A model generated the notes under the pieces. The model had not been told where the DNA came from. It did no database searches and saw nothing but the letters and a program-made list of their open reading frames with translations. From UKL13-2 sp038236905 (GTDB lineage Bacteria; Pseudomonadota; Gammaproteobacteria; Burkholderiales; Usitatibacteraceae), in assembly GCA_038236905.1 (NCBI GenBank), contig JBBRZG010000039.1:1-27696 (forward strand): a stretch of 27,696 nt of DNA, in the 5' to 3' direction. Shown here piece by piece: positions 15,436 through 23,939 of this stretch (position 1 is the first letter of the stretch; every line of letters begins with the position of its first letter). The translations under genes and the position numbers were made by a program.

Positions 15436-15495
15436 CTGTCATCCCAAGCAGGATTGGGCGAGCGTTTTTCGCCCGTGGATATGCTGCCGTGGGAC
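15436..15495. other. Long imperfect palindrome between fhs and the Bug-protein gene
   Basis: Nested arms fold into one structure: CTGTC-at-CCCA pairs with TGGGACAG at the base, GCAG with CTGC above it, and GGGCGA (15456-15461) with TCGCCC (15469-15474) at the tip around a 7-base loop. No T-tract follows on the plus strand. It sits between two convergent genes, so it could stop transcription from either side or be a REP/MITE-like repeat. Confidence 0.5.
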
Positions 15496-15653
15496 AGACT
15501 GCCACCTGCTCAACGAGCAAAACGCGGATCGAATATTGAGATAAAAATCGCTGCATTGAGTGCGCCTTAAATACAATCGCCAATATCCGCGGGTGTCTTC
15601 AACCACAACTGTTCAAAACGCCGCGCCTGTGTTAGTGGCGCGGTCCACCATAT

Positions 15654-16652
15654 CTAATCCACACTCGCCCCCGTTAGCCGAATAATCGCGCCCCATTTCA
15701 CCGCTTCCGAAGCCATCCAGTCACGCAACCATTCTGCCGTGCCACCACCGACCTCAATGCCGGCATTGGCAAAGGTTTTTCTCACGTCTGCGTCTAAAAA
15801 AATTGCGTTAATCTCGGCATTTAGCCGCGCCACAATGGCCGGTGGAGTACCACGTGGCGCTACCAGCGCGTTCCATGAAATCGCTTCAAAACCGGCGAGG
15901 GATGCAACACCGGACTCGGCCACGGTGAGTACATCCGGCAGCTGGGCAAAACGCGTTGCGCTAGTGACCGCGATCGTTTTCAAGGTGCCCGCTTTGATCT
16001 GGCCCAGCACGTTGGCAGGCGCGGTGAAAATGGCTTGAATACCGTTGGCGGCGTCGCCACTCAACACCGCCTGCACTGCCGGTGGCCCGCCGTTGAACGG
16101 CACATGCGTGATATCTATCGCCGCCTCGCGCTTCAGCAGTTCCATCGATAAATGCGACACCGAGCCATTACCCACGCTGGCGTAATTGAGCTTGCCAAGC
16201 TGTGATTTGACGAGTGATAAAAATTGTTTGAGATTGTTCGCGGGCACACTCGCGTTGACAACTAAAACATTAGGCTGGCGTGCGGTCAAAATGATCGGTG
16301 AAAAATCACGGCGCGGGTCGTACGGCAAATTTTTGTAAAGCGCCGGTGCGTTGGCTAGCGGGCCGTTAAAGCCCATGTAAAGCGTGTAGCCATCCGCGCT
16401 CGCTTTGGCAACTTCTGTTGCGGCCACGGTGCCGCCCGCGGCAGGTTTGTTGTCGACAATAATGGCCTGCCGCAGCCGGTCTTTTAATTTGTCGGCGATC
16501 AGGCGTGACACAATATCGACCGAACTTCCGGGTGGCGCGGCCACCACAATTCGGATCGGTTTTTGCGGCCAAGTCGTCGATGTCGGCATGCCTGTAGAAG
16601 CCAGCGCCATACCGCTATTGAAAATTAAAAGCAGGATTAAAATAATTTTCAT
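15654..16652 (-). CDS. Bug family (TctC-like) periplasmic solute-binding protein
   Basis: A 332-residue protein with a signal peptide (about 1-19, MKIILILLLIFNSGMALAS). The mature protein opens with WPQKPIRIVVAAPPGSSVDI, the standard Bug start, followed by NKPAAGGTVAATEVAKASADGYTL. Late motifs include LNAEINAIF and the end segment on Ala/Gly-rich DNA as usual. Family role: high-affinity capture of carboxylates or other small ligands, either for a tripartite tricarboxylate transporter or for signalling. It is an orphan: no TctA/TctB membrane genes lie nearby, which is common in betaproteobacteria with many Bug paralogues. The PPG loop that normally reads PPGGSTD is PPGSSVD here, which might alter ligand choice. 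The gene is convergent with fhs and divergent from the MAPEG gene. Confidence 0.92.
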   Translation of the reverse strand: MKIILILLLIFNSGMALASTGMPTSTTWPQKPIRIVVAAPPGSSVDIVSRLIADKLKDRLRQAIIVDNKPAAGGTVAATEVAKASADGYTLYMGFNGPLANAPALYKNLPYDPRRDFSPIILTARQPNVLVVNASVPANNLKQFLSLVKSQLGKLNYASVGNGSVSHLSMELLKREAAIDITHVPFNGGPPAVQAVLSGDAANGIQAIFTAPANVLGQIKAGTLKTIAVTSATRFAQLPDVLTVAESGVASLAGFEAISWNALVAPRGTPPAIVARLNAEINAIFLDADVRKTFANAGIEVGGGTAEWLRDWMASEAVKWGAIIRLTGASVD

Positions 16653-16712
16653 ATTTAATTTTAGAAAATAAATTTGCCGTAACTACGGCTCAAAATTGAA
16701 CAGGAGAGTCAG

Positions 16713-17126
16713 ATGTCGACGCAAACGCTCGTTCCCATGCTTGTACCGATTACCGCAATTTATGGCGCACTGTTAGCGTTATTTCTCGTTATCTTGACGG
16801 TTCCGGTGATTAAGTTGCGGCGGGGTCTCAGGGTCGGTTTGGGTGATGGCGGCCAGGCTTCTTTGCTGCAGGCGGTGCGTGCGCATGGCAATGCGGCAGA
16901 ATTCATTCCGCTTTTTATGGTGTTGCTTGCCGTTTACGAAATCAATCATGCGCCCGCGTTGGCACTACATATTTTTGGGTTGGTTTTTATTTTGTCGCGT
17001 CTTGCGCATGCGAGTGGTCTTTATCAATCCTCGGGCACTTCGACGGGACGCGCCGTAGGCATGGTCGGAACGCTCACGTCATTAGTCTTGCTCGCGATTG
17101 CGAATGTGGTGCAGGTCATCCGCTAG
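16713..17126 (+). CDS. MAPEG family membrane protein
   Basis: A 137-residue integral membrane protein with four hydrophobic helices, the standard size and topology of the MAPEG family (membrane-associated proteins in eicosanoid and glutathione metabolism). The key motif RAHGNAAEFIPLF (about 55-67) corresponds to the conserved RAHxNxxExxP signature, and ARLAHASGLYQ-like residues (SRLAHASGLYQS) occupy the expected third-helix position. Family members are glutathione-dependent transferases or peroxidases, but the bacterial ones are mostly untested. Start ATG 16713 has AGGAG at 16702-16706. It is a single-gene unit convergent with the DUF456 gene. Confidence 0.9.
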   Translation: MSTQTLVPMLVPITAIYGALLALFLVILTVPVIKLRRGLRVGLGDGGQASLLQAVRAHGNAAEFIPLFMVLLAVYEINHAPALALHIFGLVFILSRLAHASGLYQSSGTSTGRAVGMVGTLTSLVLLAIANVVQVIR

Positions 17127-17172
17127 GCCCGCGCGGTGATTTTCAACCCTGCTTACTTCCATAGCTACGCAA

Positions 17173-17664
17173 TTACAAAAAATAAGCAATTACAAAAACG
17201 CCGATCATGGTCAGCGCCAATGCCAGTTTGGCGAGTGCGCCGAACAGCAATCCAAGCCAGGTGGCGACGCCCACTTTGCCCGCCTGACCTAATTTCTGGT
17301 GCTCAAGATATTCGCCAATGACCGCGCCAATAAACGGGAAAATAAAAATCCCGATCAGTCCAAAAAATATTCCGACGATGCTGCCGATCGCCGCCCCCAG
17401 CAGCGCCAGTTTGGAGGCCCCCGCGCGTTTTGCACCCATCATAGTGGCAATGAAATCAACCGCCATCGCCATGATCGTGAGCAGCGCGAGAATCGTCAGC
17501 GTGGGCCAGCCGATGCGCTGAAAATTATCGATCCACGCGACCACCAACAAACCGCCAAACACAAACGGCACGCCGGGCAGCATCGGCAAAATCGTGCCCG
17601 CAAGTCCGACCAGTACCAATATTCCGGCCAGCGTCCATAGCAAAAATGGTTCGTATCCTGTCAT
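17173..17664 (-). CDS. DUF456 family membrane protein
   Basis: A 163-residue, very hydrophobic protein with about four to five membrane helices. Hallmarks of DUF456 are the N-terminal GLAGTILPMLPGVPFVFGG and the glycine-rich run GAAIGSIVGIFFGLIGIFIFP, plus GAVIGEYL after it. Proteins of this family are widespread inner-membrane proteins of unknown function. Start ATG 17662-17664 has AAGGA about seven bases upstream. The last codons contain a 13-base direct repeat (17169-17181 and 17186-17198), which only reflects the A/T-rich end of the reading frame. It is divergent from glcD. Confidence 0.88.
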   Translation of the reverse strand: MTGYEPFLLWTLAGILVLVGLAGTILPMLPGVPFVFGGLLVVAWIDNFQRIGWPTLTILALLTIMAMAVDFIATMMGAKRAGASKLALLGAAIGSIVGIFFGLIGIFIFPFIGAVIGEYLEHQKLGQAGKVGVATWLGLLFGALAKLALALTMIGVFVIAYFL

Positions 17665-17848
17665 ATTTATTTCCTTAATTCTGTGAAATTACCGGCTGCT
17701 GGCGGTGGCGATTAGTGCATCCGCGGTACGAATTCCTTTTGTTTGTTCACGAGCAGGCTTTGTCATAGTTGGCTATCATGAATAAGTGCGATGAAGTATG
17801 ACGGATCGACAGTGTTTGGTTTAATTTGTTGAGAACGGATAAAAAGCT

Positions 17849-19351
17849 ATGGCAGCAGTTCTAGACACCTTTTCGCGGTTGTCCGCGCCGCCCCCGATGT
17901 CCCGTGGCGCATTGATTATCAAGCTCCGAGCGATTTTGCCGCCGCAAGCATTGCTGACCGAGAAAGAGGATTTGCTTCCCTACGAATGTGACGGGCTATC
18001 CGCATATCGTGAATTGCCGATGTTGGCGGTGTTGCCATCGACAGTCGAGCAGGTGCAAGCCATTTTGCGGGTGGCGCACGACGGCGGTGTGAAAGTCGTG
18101 GCTCGCGGCTCGGGCACCGGTTTGTCGGGCGGCGCGACGCCGCTGGGTGATGGCATTTTGATGTCGATGGCGAAATTCAATCGGATCGTGAATGTGGATG
18201 CGCTGGCGCGCACCGCGCGCGTTGAGCCTGGCGTGCGCAATCTAAAAATTTCAGAAACGGTCGCGCCACTAAATTTGTATTACGCGCCCGATCCTTCGTC
18301 GCAGATTGCCTGCTCCATCGGTGGTAACGTCGCGGAGAATTCTGGCGGTGTGCATTGCCTGAAATACGGTTTGACGGTACACAATATTCTCAAAATCGAA
18401 GTCGTCACGATGGCGGGTGAAAAAGCGATCATCGGTTCGGATGCGCTGGATGCGCCCGGCTATGATTTGCTGGCGCTGATGACCGGCTCCGAAGGCATGC
18501 TCGGCATCACGACTGAGGTCACCGTCAAGCTCACACCGAAGCCGCAATTGGCACGCGTGGTGATGGCGAGTTTTGATGATGTCGAGAAGGCCGGCGAGGC
18601 GGTTGCCCGCGTGATCGGCGCGGGCATCATTCCCGCCGGGCTGGAGATGATGGACAAGCTCGCCACCGAGGCGGTCGAAGGTTTTGTTCACGCGGATTAC
18701 GATTTAAATGCCGCGGCAATATTGTTGTGCGAATCCGATGGTACGCCCGAAGAAGTGGAAGAAGAAATCGCCAAAATGGAAGCGGTAATGAAAGCGGCGG
18801 GCGCCACCGCTTGCCGCGTCTCAAACAACGAAACCGAGCGGCTTAAATTCTGGTCCGGTCGCAAAGCTGCGTTCCCTGCGGTGGGTCGTATTTCACCCGA
18901 CTACTATTGCATTGACGGCTCGATTCCGCGCCGGGCGTTGGCGGCGGTGTTGCGCCGCACCGAAGAGCTGTCGGTTAAATATGGGCTCCGCTGTGCGAAT
19001 GTCTTTCATGCCGGCGATGGCAATTTGCATCCGCTGATTTTGTACGATGCCAACAATCCCGGCGAGCTTGAAAAGACCGAAGAATTTGCCGGCGATATTC
19101 TAGAAATGTGCATCGAGTACGGCGGCACGATCACCGGCGAGCATGGCGTGGGTATCGAGAAAATAAACCAGATGTGCAGCCAGTTTTCAGACGGTGAGCG
19201 CGAAGCGTTTTTTGCCGTCAAGCGGTCTTTTGATGGCCAGATGTTGCTCAATCCCGGCAAGGCAATCCCTTCGCTGGCGCGCTGCGCGGAGTATGGGCGC
19301 ATGCGAGTCCATAACGGGCAGTTACCGCATGCTGATATTCCGCGTTTCTGA
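17849..19351 (+). CDS. glcD: Glycolate oxidase subunit GlcD (FAD-linked)
   Basis: A 500-residue flavoprotein, catalytic subunit of the membrane-associated GlcDEF glycolate oxidase, which converts glycolate to glyoxylate and passes electrons to the quinone pool. The FAD-binding PP-loop ARGSGTGLSGG is at 85-95, followed by SIGGNVAENSGGVHCLKYG in the same domain. The C-terminal FAD-oxidase domain contains NVFHAGDGNLHPLI and GGTITGEHGVGIEK, where the two histidines belong to the active-site region of this family. The length matches known GlcD proteins. Start ATG 17849; only weak ribosome-site complementarity (GAACGGATAA) precedes it. It is first in a cluster with glcE and glcF, although a 173-base gap follows it. 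Confidence 0.94.
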   Translation: MAAVLDTFSRLSAPPPMSRGALIIKLRAILPPQALLTEKEDLLPYECDGLSAYRELPMLAVLPSTVEQVQAILRVAHDGGVKVVARGSGTGLSGGATPLGDGILMSMAKFNRIVNVDALARTARVEPGVRNLKISETVAPLNLYYAPDPSSQIACSIGGNVAENSGGVHCLKYGLTVHNILKIEVVTMAGEKAIIGSDALDAPGYDLLALMTGSEGMLGITTEVTVKLTPKPQLARVVMASFDDVEKAGEAVARVIGAGIIPAGLEMMDKLATEAVEGFVHADYDLNAAAILLCESDGTPEEVEEEIAKMEAVMKAAGATACRVSNNETERLKFWSGRKAAFPAVGRISPDYYCIDGSIPRRALAAVLRRTEELSVKYGLRCANVFHAGDGNLHPLILYDANNPGELEKTEEFAGDILEMCIEYGGTITGEHGVGIEKINQMCSQFSDGEREAFFAVKRSFDGQMLLNPGKAIPSLARCAEYGRMRVHNGQLPHADIPRF

Positions 19352-19524
19352 AGGCGCAAGGTAATTATTGCGTTGTGGAAATTGCAAACACTAGTACAGG
19401 AGCGGCGTTTGCGGCGATTATGGTTGTTTGTGCCCGTCGATGCTGGTCTTTCAAATTCACGATCCGAGAAGTTGCTGCCTGTCGTGATGTCTAAAGCTTG
19501 CCGTCTTGTTTTTAAGAATTAGAA

Positions 19525-20586
19525 ATGAACAATTTCATCACTGATCTCTCGGAACGCATTTCGCAACACGCCGCCGCTAAAACGCCGCTCGCTATTCATG
19601 GCGGAAATACGAAAGTTTTTTACGGTGGAAAAATCGTGGGCGACGCGGCGGACATGCGCGCCTATAGCGGCATCATCGAGTACGAGCCGAAGGAGCTGGT
19701 GCTCACCGTTAGAGCAGGCACCACCCTAGCCGAGATTGAGCGGGTGATGGATCAGGAAAATCAAATGCTGCCGTTCGAGCCACCGCATTTTGGCGAGGGC
19801 GCGACCATTGGCGGCACGGTGGCCACAGGACTTTCCGGGCCGCGCCGTCCCTATACGGGAGCGACGCGTGATTTTGTTCTCGGCACGCGCATCATCAACG
19901 GTAAAGGCGAAGATTTAAGTTTCGGCGGACGCGTGATTAAAAACGTCGCCGGCTACGATGTCTCGCGGCTCATGACCGGCGCGATGGGCACGCTGGGGGT
20001 GTTGCTCGATTGTTCGTTTAAGGTCTTGCCCAAGCCTGCACGAGAGATTACTTTGCGCTACGACATGGACGAGGCGACGGCGATTCAGCGCGTCAATGAA
20101 TGGGGCGGGCGGCCCTTGCCGCTTTCCGCCACCAGCTGGTGTGACGGCGTGTTGATGCTGCGATTGTCGGGCTCAGAATCGGGCGTTAAAGCGGCGAAGG
20201 AAAAGCTCGGCGGTGAGTTCGTGGACGATAAAATAGCGAGTGATCTTTGGGCAGCGTTGCGCGATCATCGTGCCGGTTTCTTTGCAAGTGACGAGCCATT
20301 GTGGAGATTGTCCGTGCCCTCGACCACACCACCGCTAAATCTCAACATGCCGGATTGGATTGAGTGGGGCGGCGCGCTGCGTTGGGTGCGTGGCGTTACC
20401 GATATAGGCGCCCTGAGAGCCAAAGTGGGCGCGGCGGGCGGGCATGTGACATTGTTCCGGAAAGGTGACAAATCCGCCGGTGTGTTTCATCCGCTGCAAC
20501 CGGTACTTGCCAAGATTCACCGTAACTTGAAAACCGCGTTCGATCCCGAGAATATTTTGAATCGCGGGCGCATGGATAATTTTTAG
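19525..20586 (+). CDS. glcE: Glycolate oxidase subunit GlcE (FAD-binding)
   Basis: A 353-residue second flavin-binding subunit of GlcDEF. It keeps the N-terminal FAD_binding_4 domain: PLAIHGGNTKVFYGG at about 21-35 and the diagnostic GEGATIGGTVATGLSGPRRP near 90-110, then GGRVIKNVAGYDVSRLMTG. The C-terminal half is shorter than in GlcD and lacks the HAGDGNLHP and GEHGVG motifs, as expected of GlcE. The end FDPENILNRGRM is the typical closing motif of this oxidase family. The ATG at 19525 starts right where homology begins. The 173 bases before it contain no gene, only a 24-codon frame with no support; the wide gap is unusual within a glc operon. glcF follows 64 bases later. Confidence 0.94.
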   Translation: MNNFITDLSERISQHAAAKTPLAIHGGNTKVFYGGKIVGDAADMRAYSGIIEYEPKELVLTVRAGTTLAEIERVMDQENQMLPFEPPHFGEGATIGGTVATGLSGPRRPYTGATRDFVLGTRIINGKGEDLSFGGRVIKNVAGYDVSRLMTGAMGTLGVLLDCSFKVLPKPAREITLRYDMDEATAIQRVNEWGGRPLPLSATSWCDGVLMLRLSGSESGVKAAKEKLGGEFVDDKIASDLWAALRDHRAGFFASDEPLWRLSVPSTTPPLNLNMPDWIEWGGALRWVRGVTDIGALRAKVGAAGGHVTLFRKGDKSAGVFHPLQPVLAKIHRNLKTAFDPENILNRGRMDNF

Positions 20587-20650
20587 CGACGGTTAATTCG
20601 TAAGTTTGAAATTCGTCATTTCCCGTTTCAAAAATTAAATAAGTTGAACC

Positions 20651-21904
20651 ATGCAAACCAACCTAGCCGACTTCATCAAAGACACGCCAGAAGGGATCGA
20701 GGCGGAGAGCATTTTGCGGAAATGCGTGCATTGTGGTTTCTGTCTGGCGACTTGCCCGACGTACAACTTGCTTGGCGATGAGCTGGATAGCCCGCGCGGG
20801 CGAATCTACCTGATGAAGCAAATGCTTGAGGGCGCGCCCGTCACGGCAAAAACCATGCTGCATCTGGATCGTTGCCTGACCTGCCGCGCCTGTGAAACCA
20901 CGTGCCCTTCTGGCGTGCAGTATGGGCGTTTGATCGATATCGGTCGCGAGATTGTGGAGCATAAAGTGGAGCGCACCGCGATTGATAAACTGAAGCGCGC
21001 GGTATTAAAAAAGACCTTGCCGCAAACCGGCTTATTCACGGCGGGGCTGGCGATTGGCCGCGCGGTGAAGCCACTGCTGCCGAATGCAATCGCAAAAAAA
21101 ATTCCCGCCAAACGTGATGCCGGCGTGTGGCCCGCGCCGCGCCATGCGCGCAGAATGCTGGTGCTGCAAGGCTGCGTGCAACCGGCGATGGCGCCGAGCA
21201 TTAACACCGCCACCGCGCGCGTGCTAGACAAACTCGGTATCTCGCTGGTCGCAGCACCCAACGCGGGATGCTGCGGCGCCATCCCGCATCATCTGAACGA
21301 TCCCATTGAAGCCCACGTTTTTATTAAACGAAATATCGATGCGTGGATGCCTTTCATTGAATCCACGGGGGACGAAAAAGTGGAGGCCATTGTCGTGACT
21401 GCATCTGGCTGCGGCACCACCGTGGCTGAATATGGCTACCTGCTGCGCAACGACAACGAATACGCGGAAAAGGCTAGTCGCGTTTCAGCGCTGTATCGCG
21501 ATCTCAGCCAGGTCATCGAGCAAGAAAAGAACGCGCTCACCAAGCTGTTCACATCGAAAAATAAAGCATCGCAAAAGCTCGCCTTCCACTCGCCCTGTAG
21601 CCTGCAACACGGCCTGAAAATCAAAGGCGTGGTGGAAGAGATATTAATCGCCGCAGGTTATGAACTCACCAACGTCCCCGACGGCCACCTCTGCTGCGGC
21701 TCGGCCGGGACGTACTCGATATTGCAAAGTGAGCTCTCTCAACAACTCCTCGCCAACAAAGTGAAGGCCCTCGAATCGGGTGCGCCGCAGATGATCGCGA
21801 CGGCCAATATCGGCTGTCTCGCGCATATTGAATCGGGATTGAATGCGAGCTCAGGCACGCCTATTCGGCATTGGGTTGAATTGGTAGATGAACGGCTGGC
21901 GTGA
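20651..21904 (+). CDS. glcF: Glycolate oxidase iron-sulfur subunit GlcF
   Basis: A 417-residue subunit that carries electrons from the flavin subunits to the respiratory chain. Two 4Fe-4S motifs are intact: Cys25/28/31/35 (CVHCGFCLATC) and Cys75/78/81/85 (CLTCRACETTC), the last cysteine of each followed by Pro. Two CCG domains follow, marked by GCCGAIPHH and CCGSAGTYS, which bind further cofactor or heterodisulfide-like groups in related proteins. The length agrees with known GlcF. Start ATG 20651; the ribosome site is weak. No glcG, glcB or glcC regulator gene is present in the window, so the cluster is reduced to the three enzyme subunits. Confidence 0.95.
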   Translation: MQTNLADFIKDTPEGIEAESILRKCVHCGFCLATCPTYNLLGDELDSPRGRIYLMKQMLEGAPVTAKTMLHLDRCLTCRACETTCPSGVQYGRLIDIGREIVEHKVERTAIDKLKRAVLKKTLPQTGLFTAGLAIGRAVKPLLPNAIAKKIPAKRDAGVWPAPRHARRMLVLQGCVQPAMAPSINTATARVLDKLGISLVAAPNAGCCGAIPHHLNDPIEAHVFIKRNIDAWMPFIESTGDEKVEAIVVTASGCGTTVAEYGYLLRNDNEYAEKASRVSALYRDLSQVIEQEKNALTKLFTSKNKASQKLAFHSPCSLQHGLKIKGVVEEILIAAGYELTNVPDGHLCCGSAGTYSILQSELSQQLLANKVKALESGAPQMIATANIGCLAHIESGLNASSGTPIRHWVELVDERLA

Positions 21905-22264
21905 GTGCCTCGCTGGATTGTCGGGCGCGTCCGACATGACCGGTGGCAAATCTCAGCAAGGGCACGCATGCATACGTTTATTTCTAAGCCACTGCGCAGG
22001 GTAAAAAAAATAGTGCGCGTTACGGCTTCACCGGTTGCTGCTGATTTTAATGTATCGAAACTGGGGCTACGAAATATGCGGCCAATGTGACTGGCAGCCG
22101 CATACAAATTACGTGAGTGTCGTCATGTCAAAGCCGCTCGCGTGATGGAGTTCTCACGGCTAGCATTCGTTACGGGTTGCACCATCACGGCCAAAGCCTA
22201 TGGCTGGCGAGCCGTTTGAGGCAAAAAGGTTCCAAACCGGGCGCCAGTCAAAGAGTTTATTTTT
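21905..22264. other. Gene-free convergent gap after glcF
   Basis: About 360 bases between the convergent glcF and S41-like genes. A short hairpin, TGTCGG (21919-21924) with CCGACA (21931-21936), lies 14 bases after the glcF stop but has no T-tract. Frames crossing the rest have no ribosome site or recognisable product; no remnant of glcG was seen. Confidence 0.5.
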
Positions 22265-23824
22265 TTACTGACAATCCGGCCGCGTTGAAATATTGTTGCT
22301 TTTTAACCATCGCGCTGCGGTCGTCACCCACGCGTCGTCCTCGCGTGGCGCTGCTGAACCCAACGATAGAAGCGCTTCATCTGGCTCAATGCGACCCGAG
22401 TAAATTCGACCGTTTCGATCCGCTAGTTGAGCGTTCGTAACGGCTAATGTTGAGCCGTCGCTGAAGGGAAGATCGAATACCGAAGTTGAGTACCCCGACG
22501 TCGGCTCGCCAAAAAAACGGGTTTTGGCCCGCGCCTTAAACGATATGACCAGCGCCTCGGCAGAGCTCGATGTTTGCGCGCCCATCAACAACACGGTGGG
22601 TGCGCATGCGCCCATAAAAATTTTGTCATCTTTACTAAAATAGTCTTCGCTATTTGCGTTGCCATCCATTCCGTAAAACCATGGCGAATTGCTTTTATCG
22701 GCGGCGATGGTCCCGCCGATTTTTCCCGAACCCAGCAGCGGTCGCATCGCGGCGATTAACGGCGGCGTGCTGCCGCCGCCATGTGCACGTAGATCAATGA
22801 TCCAGCGCTTAGCGCCTGCTGCATGCAGCCGATTAAGCGCGCTGCGAATCTGTTGCGCGTACCCTGCGCGTCCCGCAAAATCTACGCCGCCGCCAGCGTG
22901 GATTCTGAGGTAGCCGATATCGCTATCAAAGACGGTGCTCAACACAGTACCCGGCTCTTCTGCCGGTTTGTTTTCATGACCCTTCGGCTCGTTAGCTTGC
23001 GGGGTAGGTTGCAGAGGCTTTGGTGGTTGCGATGTCGGTTGTGATGTTTGTTGTGATTGCGCCATCGTTTGCTTCATAAAATTAACTTCTGCAGTACTCA
23101 AAAACCTAGTGTGCGGCTCGTTCAATACTCGTGCGAATTCTTTCAGCGATGTATCCAATTCGATAACATTGCGGGCGCCACTCGCGCTTAGAAATAAATT
23201 ATTTTTCATTGCAGCAAGATCAATCCGATCTGCGAATAAAAACTTTCGGCGCACGCGCTCCAACGATTCATCCAAACGTGTTTTGCAATTGGTGCACATT
23301 TCACCTGCGGCGTAAGTCTGCTCGCTGATAAAAATACGTGGCGTGGAAATCGACGCTTTCCCTTCTCCCCACTGGTTAAATTGCAGTGCAAGCGTTATTT
23401 TTTTGGCGTTCTCGGGAATGTAGGTGCTTAGTTTCAGCGCTCCTATCCCCGGGTGGTAGGTTCCGCCTACATGACTGATGAATTTGGTATCGTCAAACGA
23501 AGTCATTAGAAAAATAATTTCACGCACTGCGGCGTGATCAACCCGCACGTCCGTCTCAAGATAAATTCGCCGTCCGGCCAGCTTCTCGGTGGGCGATGAC
23601 CATTCAATACTCGTGGGCTGACCCGCACACACACTTGCTAGTAGTTGCGGCTCATTTCTTTGTGGTGATTTTGCGGGTTTCCCGCATTCGGTTTGCAGGG
23701 CGAAGTCGCCTTGTAGCGAAATCAGTTTGGACGATGCCGAAGCAAATTGTTGCTCTACGGGGGACTGCGCATACGCAAGGCCGGCCGAAATGAACGCTGC
23801 AAATAATAGGTGGCTGAAACGCAT
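22265..23824 (-). CDS. S41-like (tail-specific/IRBP-type) peptidase, exported, no PDZ domain
   Basis: A 519-residue protein with a signal peptide (1-19, cleavage after AYA). Residues about 75-170 look like a beta-sandwich domain, followed by a CTNC pair (Cys177, Cys180). A helical segment (about 185-250) contains EPHTRFL, the usual S41 N-terminal motif. Where a PDZ domain often sits there is instead a Gln/Pro-rich low-complexity linker (254-292). The S41 core (about 297-500) shows GYLRIHAGGG, IIDLRAHGGGS and QTSSSAEAL; Ser420 aligns with the nucleophile of carboxy-terminal processing proteases. The lysine that completes the dyad there is replaced (GEPTSGYST, Tyr445), so the mechanism would be of the S41B/IRBP type, or the protein may be inactive. 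Location is periplasmic or surface. Start ATG has AAGGA upstream. Confidence 0.75.
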   Translation of the reverse strand: MRFSHLLFAAFISAGLAYAQSPVEQQFASASSKLISLQGDFALQTECGKPAKSPQRNEPQLLASVCAGQPTSIEWSSPTEKLAGRRIYLETDVRVDHAAVREIIFLMTSFDDTKFISHVGGTYHPGIGALKLSTYIPENAKKITLALQFNQWGEGKASISTPRIFISEQTYAAGEMCTNCKTRLDESLERVRRKFLFADRIDLAAMKNNLFLSASGARNVIELDTSLKEFARVLNEPHTRFLSTAEVNFMKQTMAQSQQTSQPTSQPPKPLQPTPQANEPKGHENKPAEEPGTVLSTVFDSDIGYLRIHAGGGVDFAGRAGYAQQIRSALNRLHAAGAKRWIIDLRAHGGGSTPPLIAAMRPLLGSGKIGGTIAADKSNSPWFYGMDGNANSEDYFSKDDKIFMGACAPTVLLMGAQTSSSAEALVISFKARAKTRFFGEPTSGYSTSVFDLPFSDGSTLAVTNAQLADRNGRIYSGRIEPDEALLSLGSAAPREDDAWVTTAARWLKSNNISTRPDCQ

Positions 23825-23939
23825 AGAGTGCTGTCCTTTGCTTCAAGCGCTTCTCAAATTTTGAACCTGCCGACTCCGATCCCTCCTAAAAAACGCGGTT
23901 ATGACAACACTGATTCTGGATCGTAGCGATCTGTAAGCG

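Noticed and set aside
17169..17198. 13-base direct repeat GCAATTACAAAAA twice
   Set aside because: It falls mostly in the last codons of the DUF456 gene and its stop; simple A/T-rich sequence is the likely cause.
22117..22440. 107-codon plus-strand frame overlapping the S41-like gene end
   Set aside because: It overlaps the conserved 3' end of the S41-like gene on the other strand and has no recognisable product.
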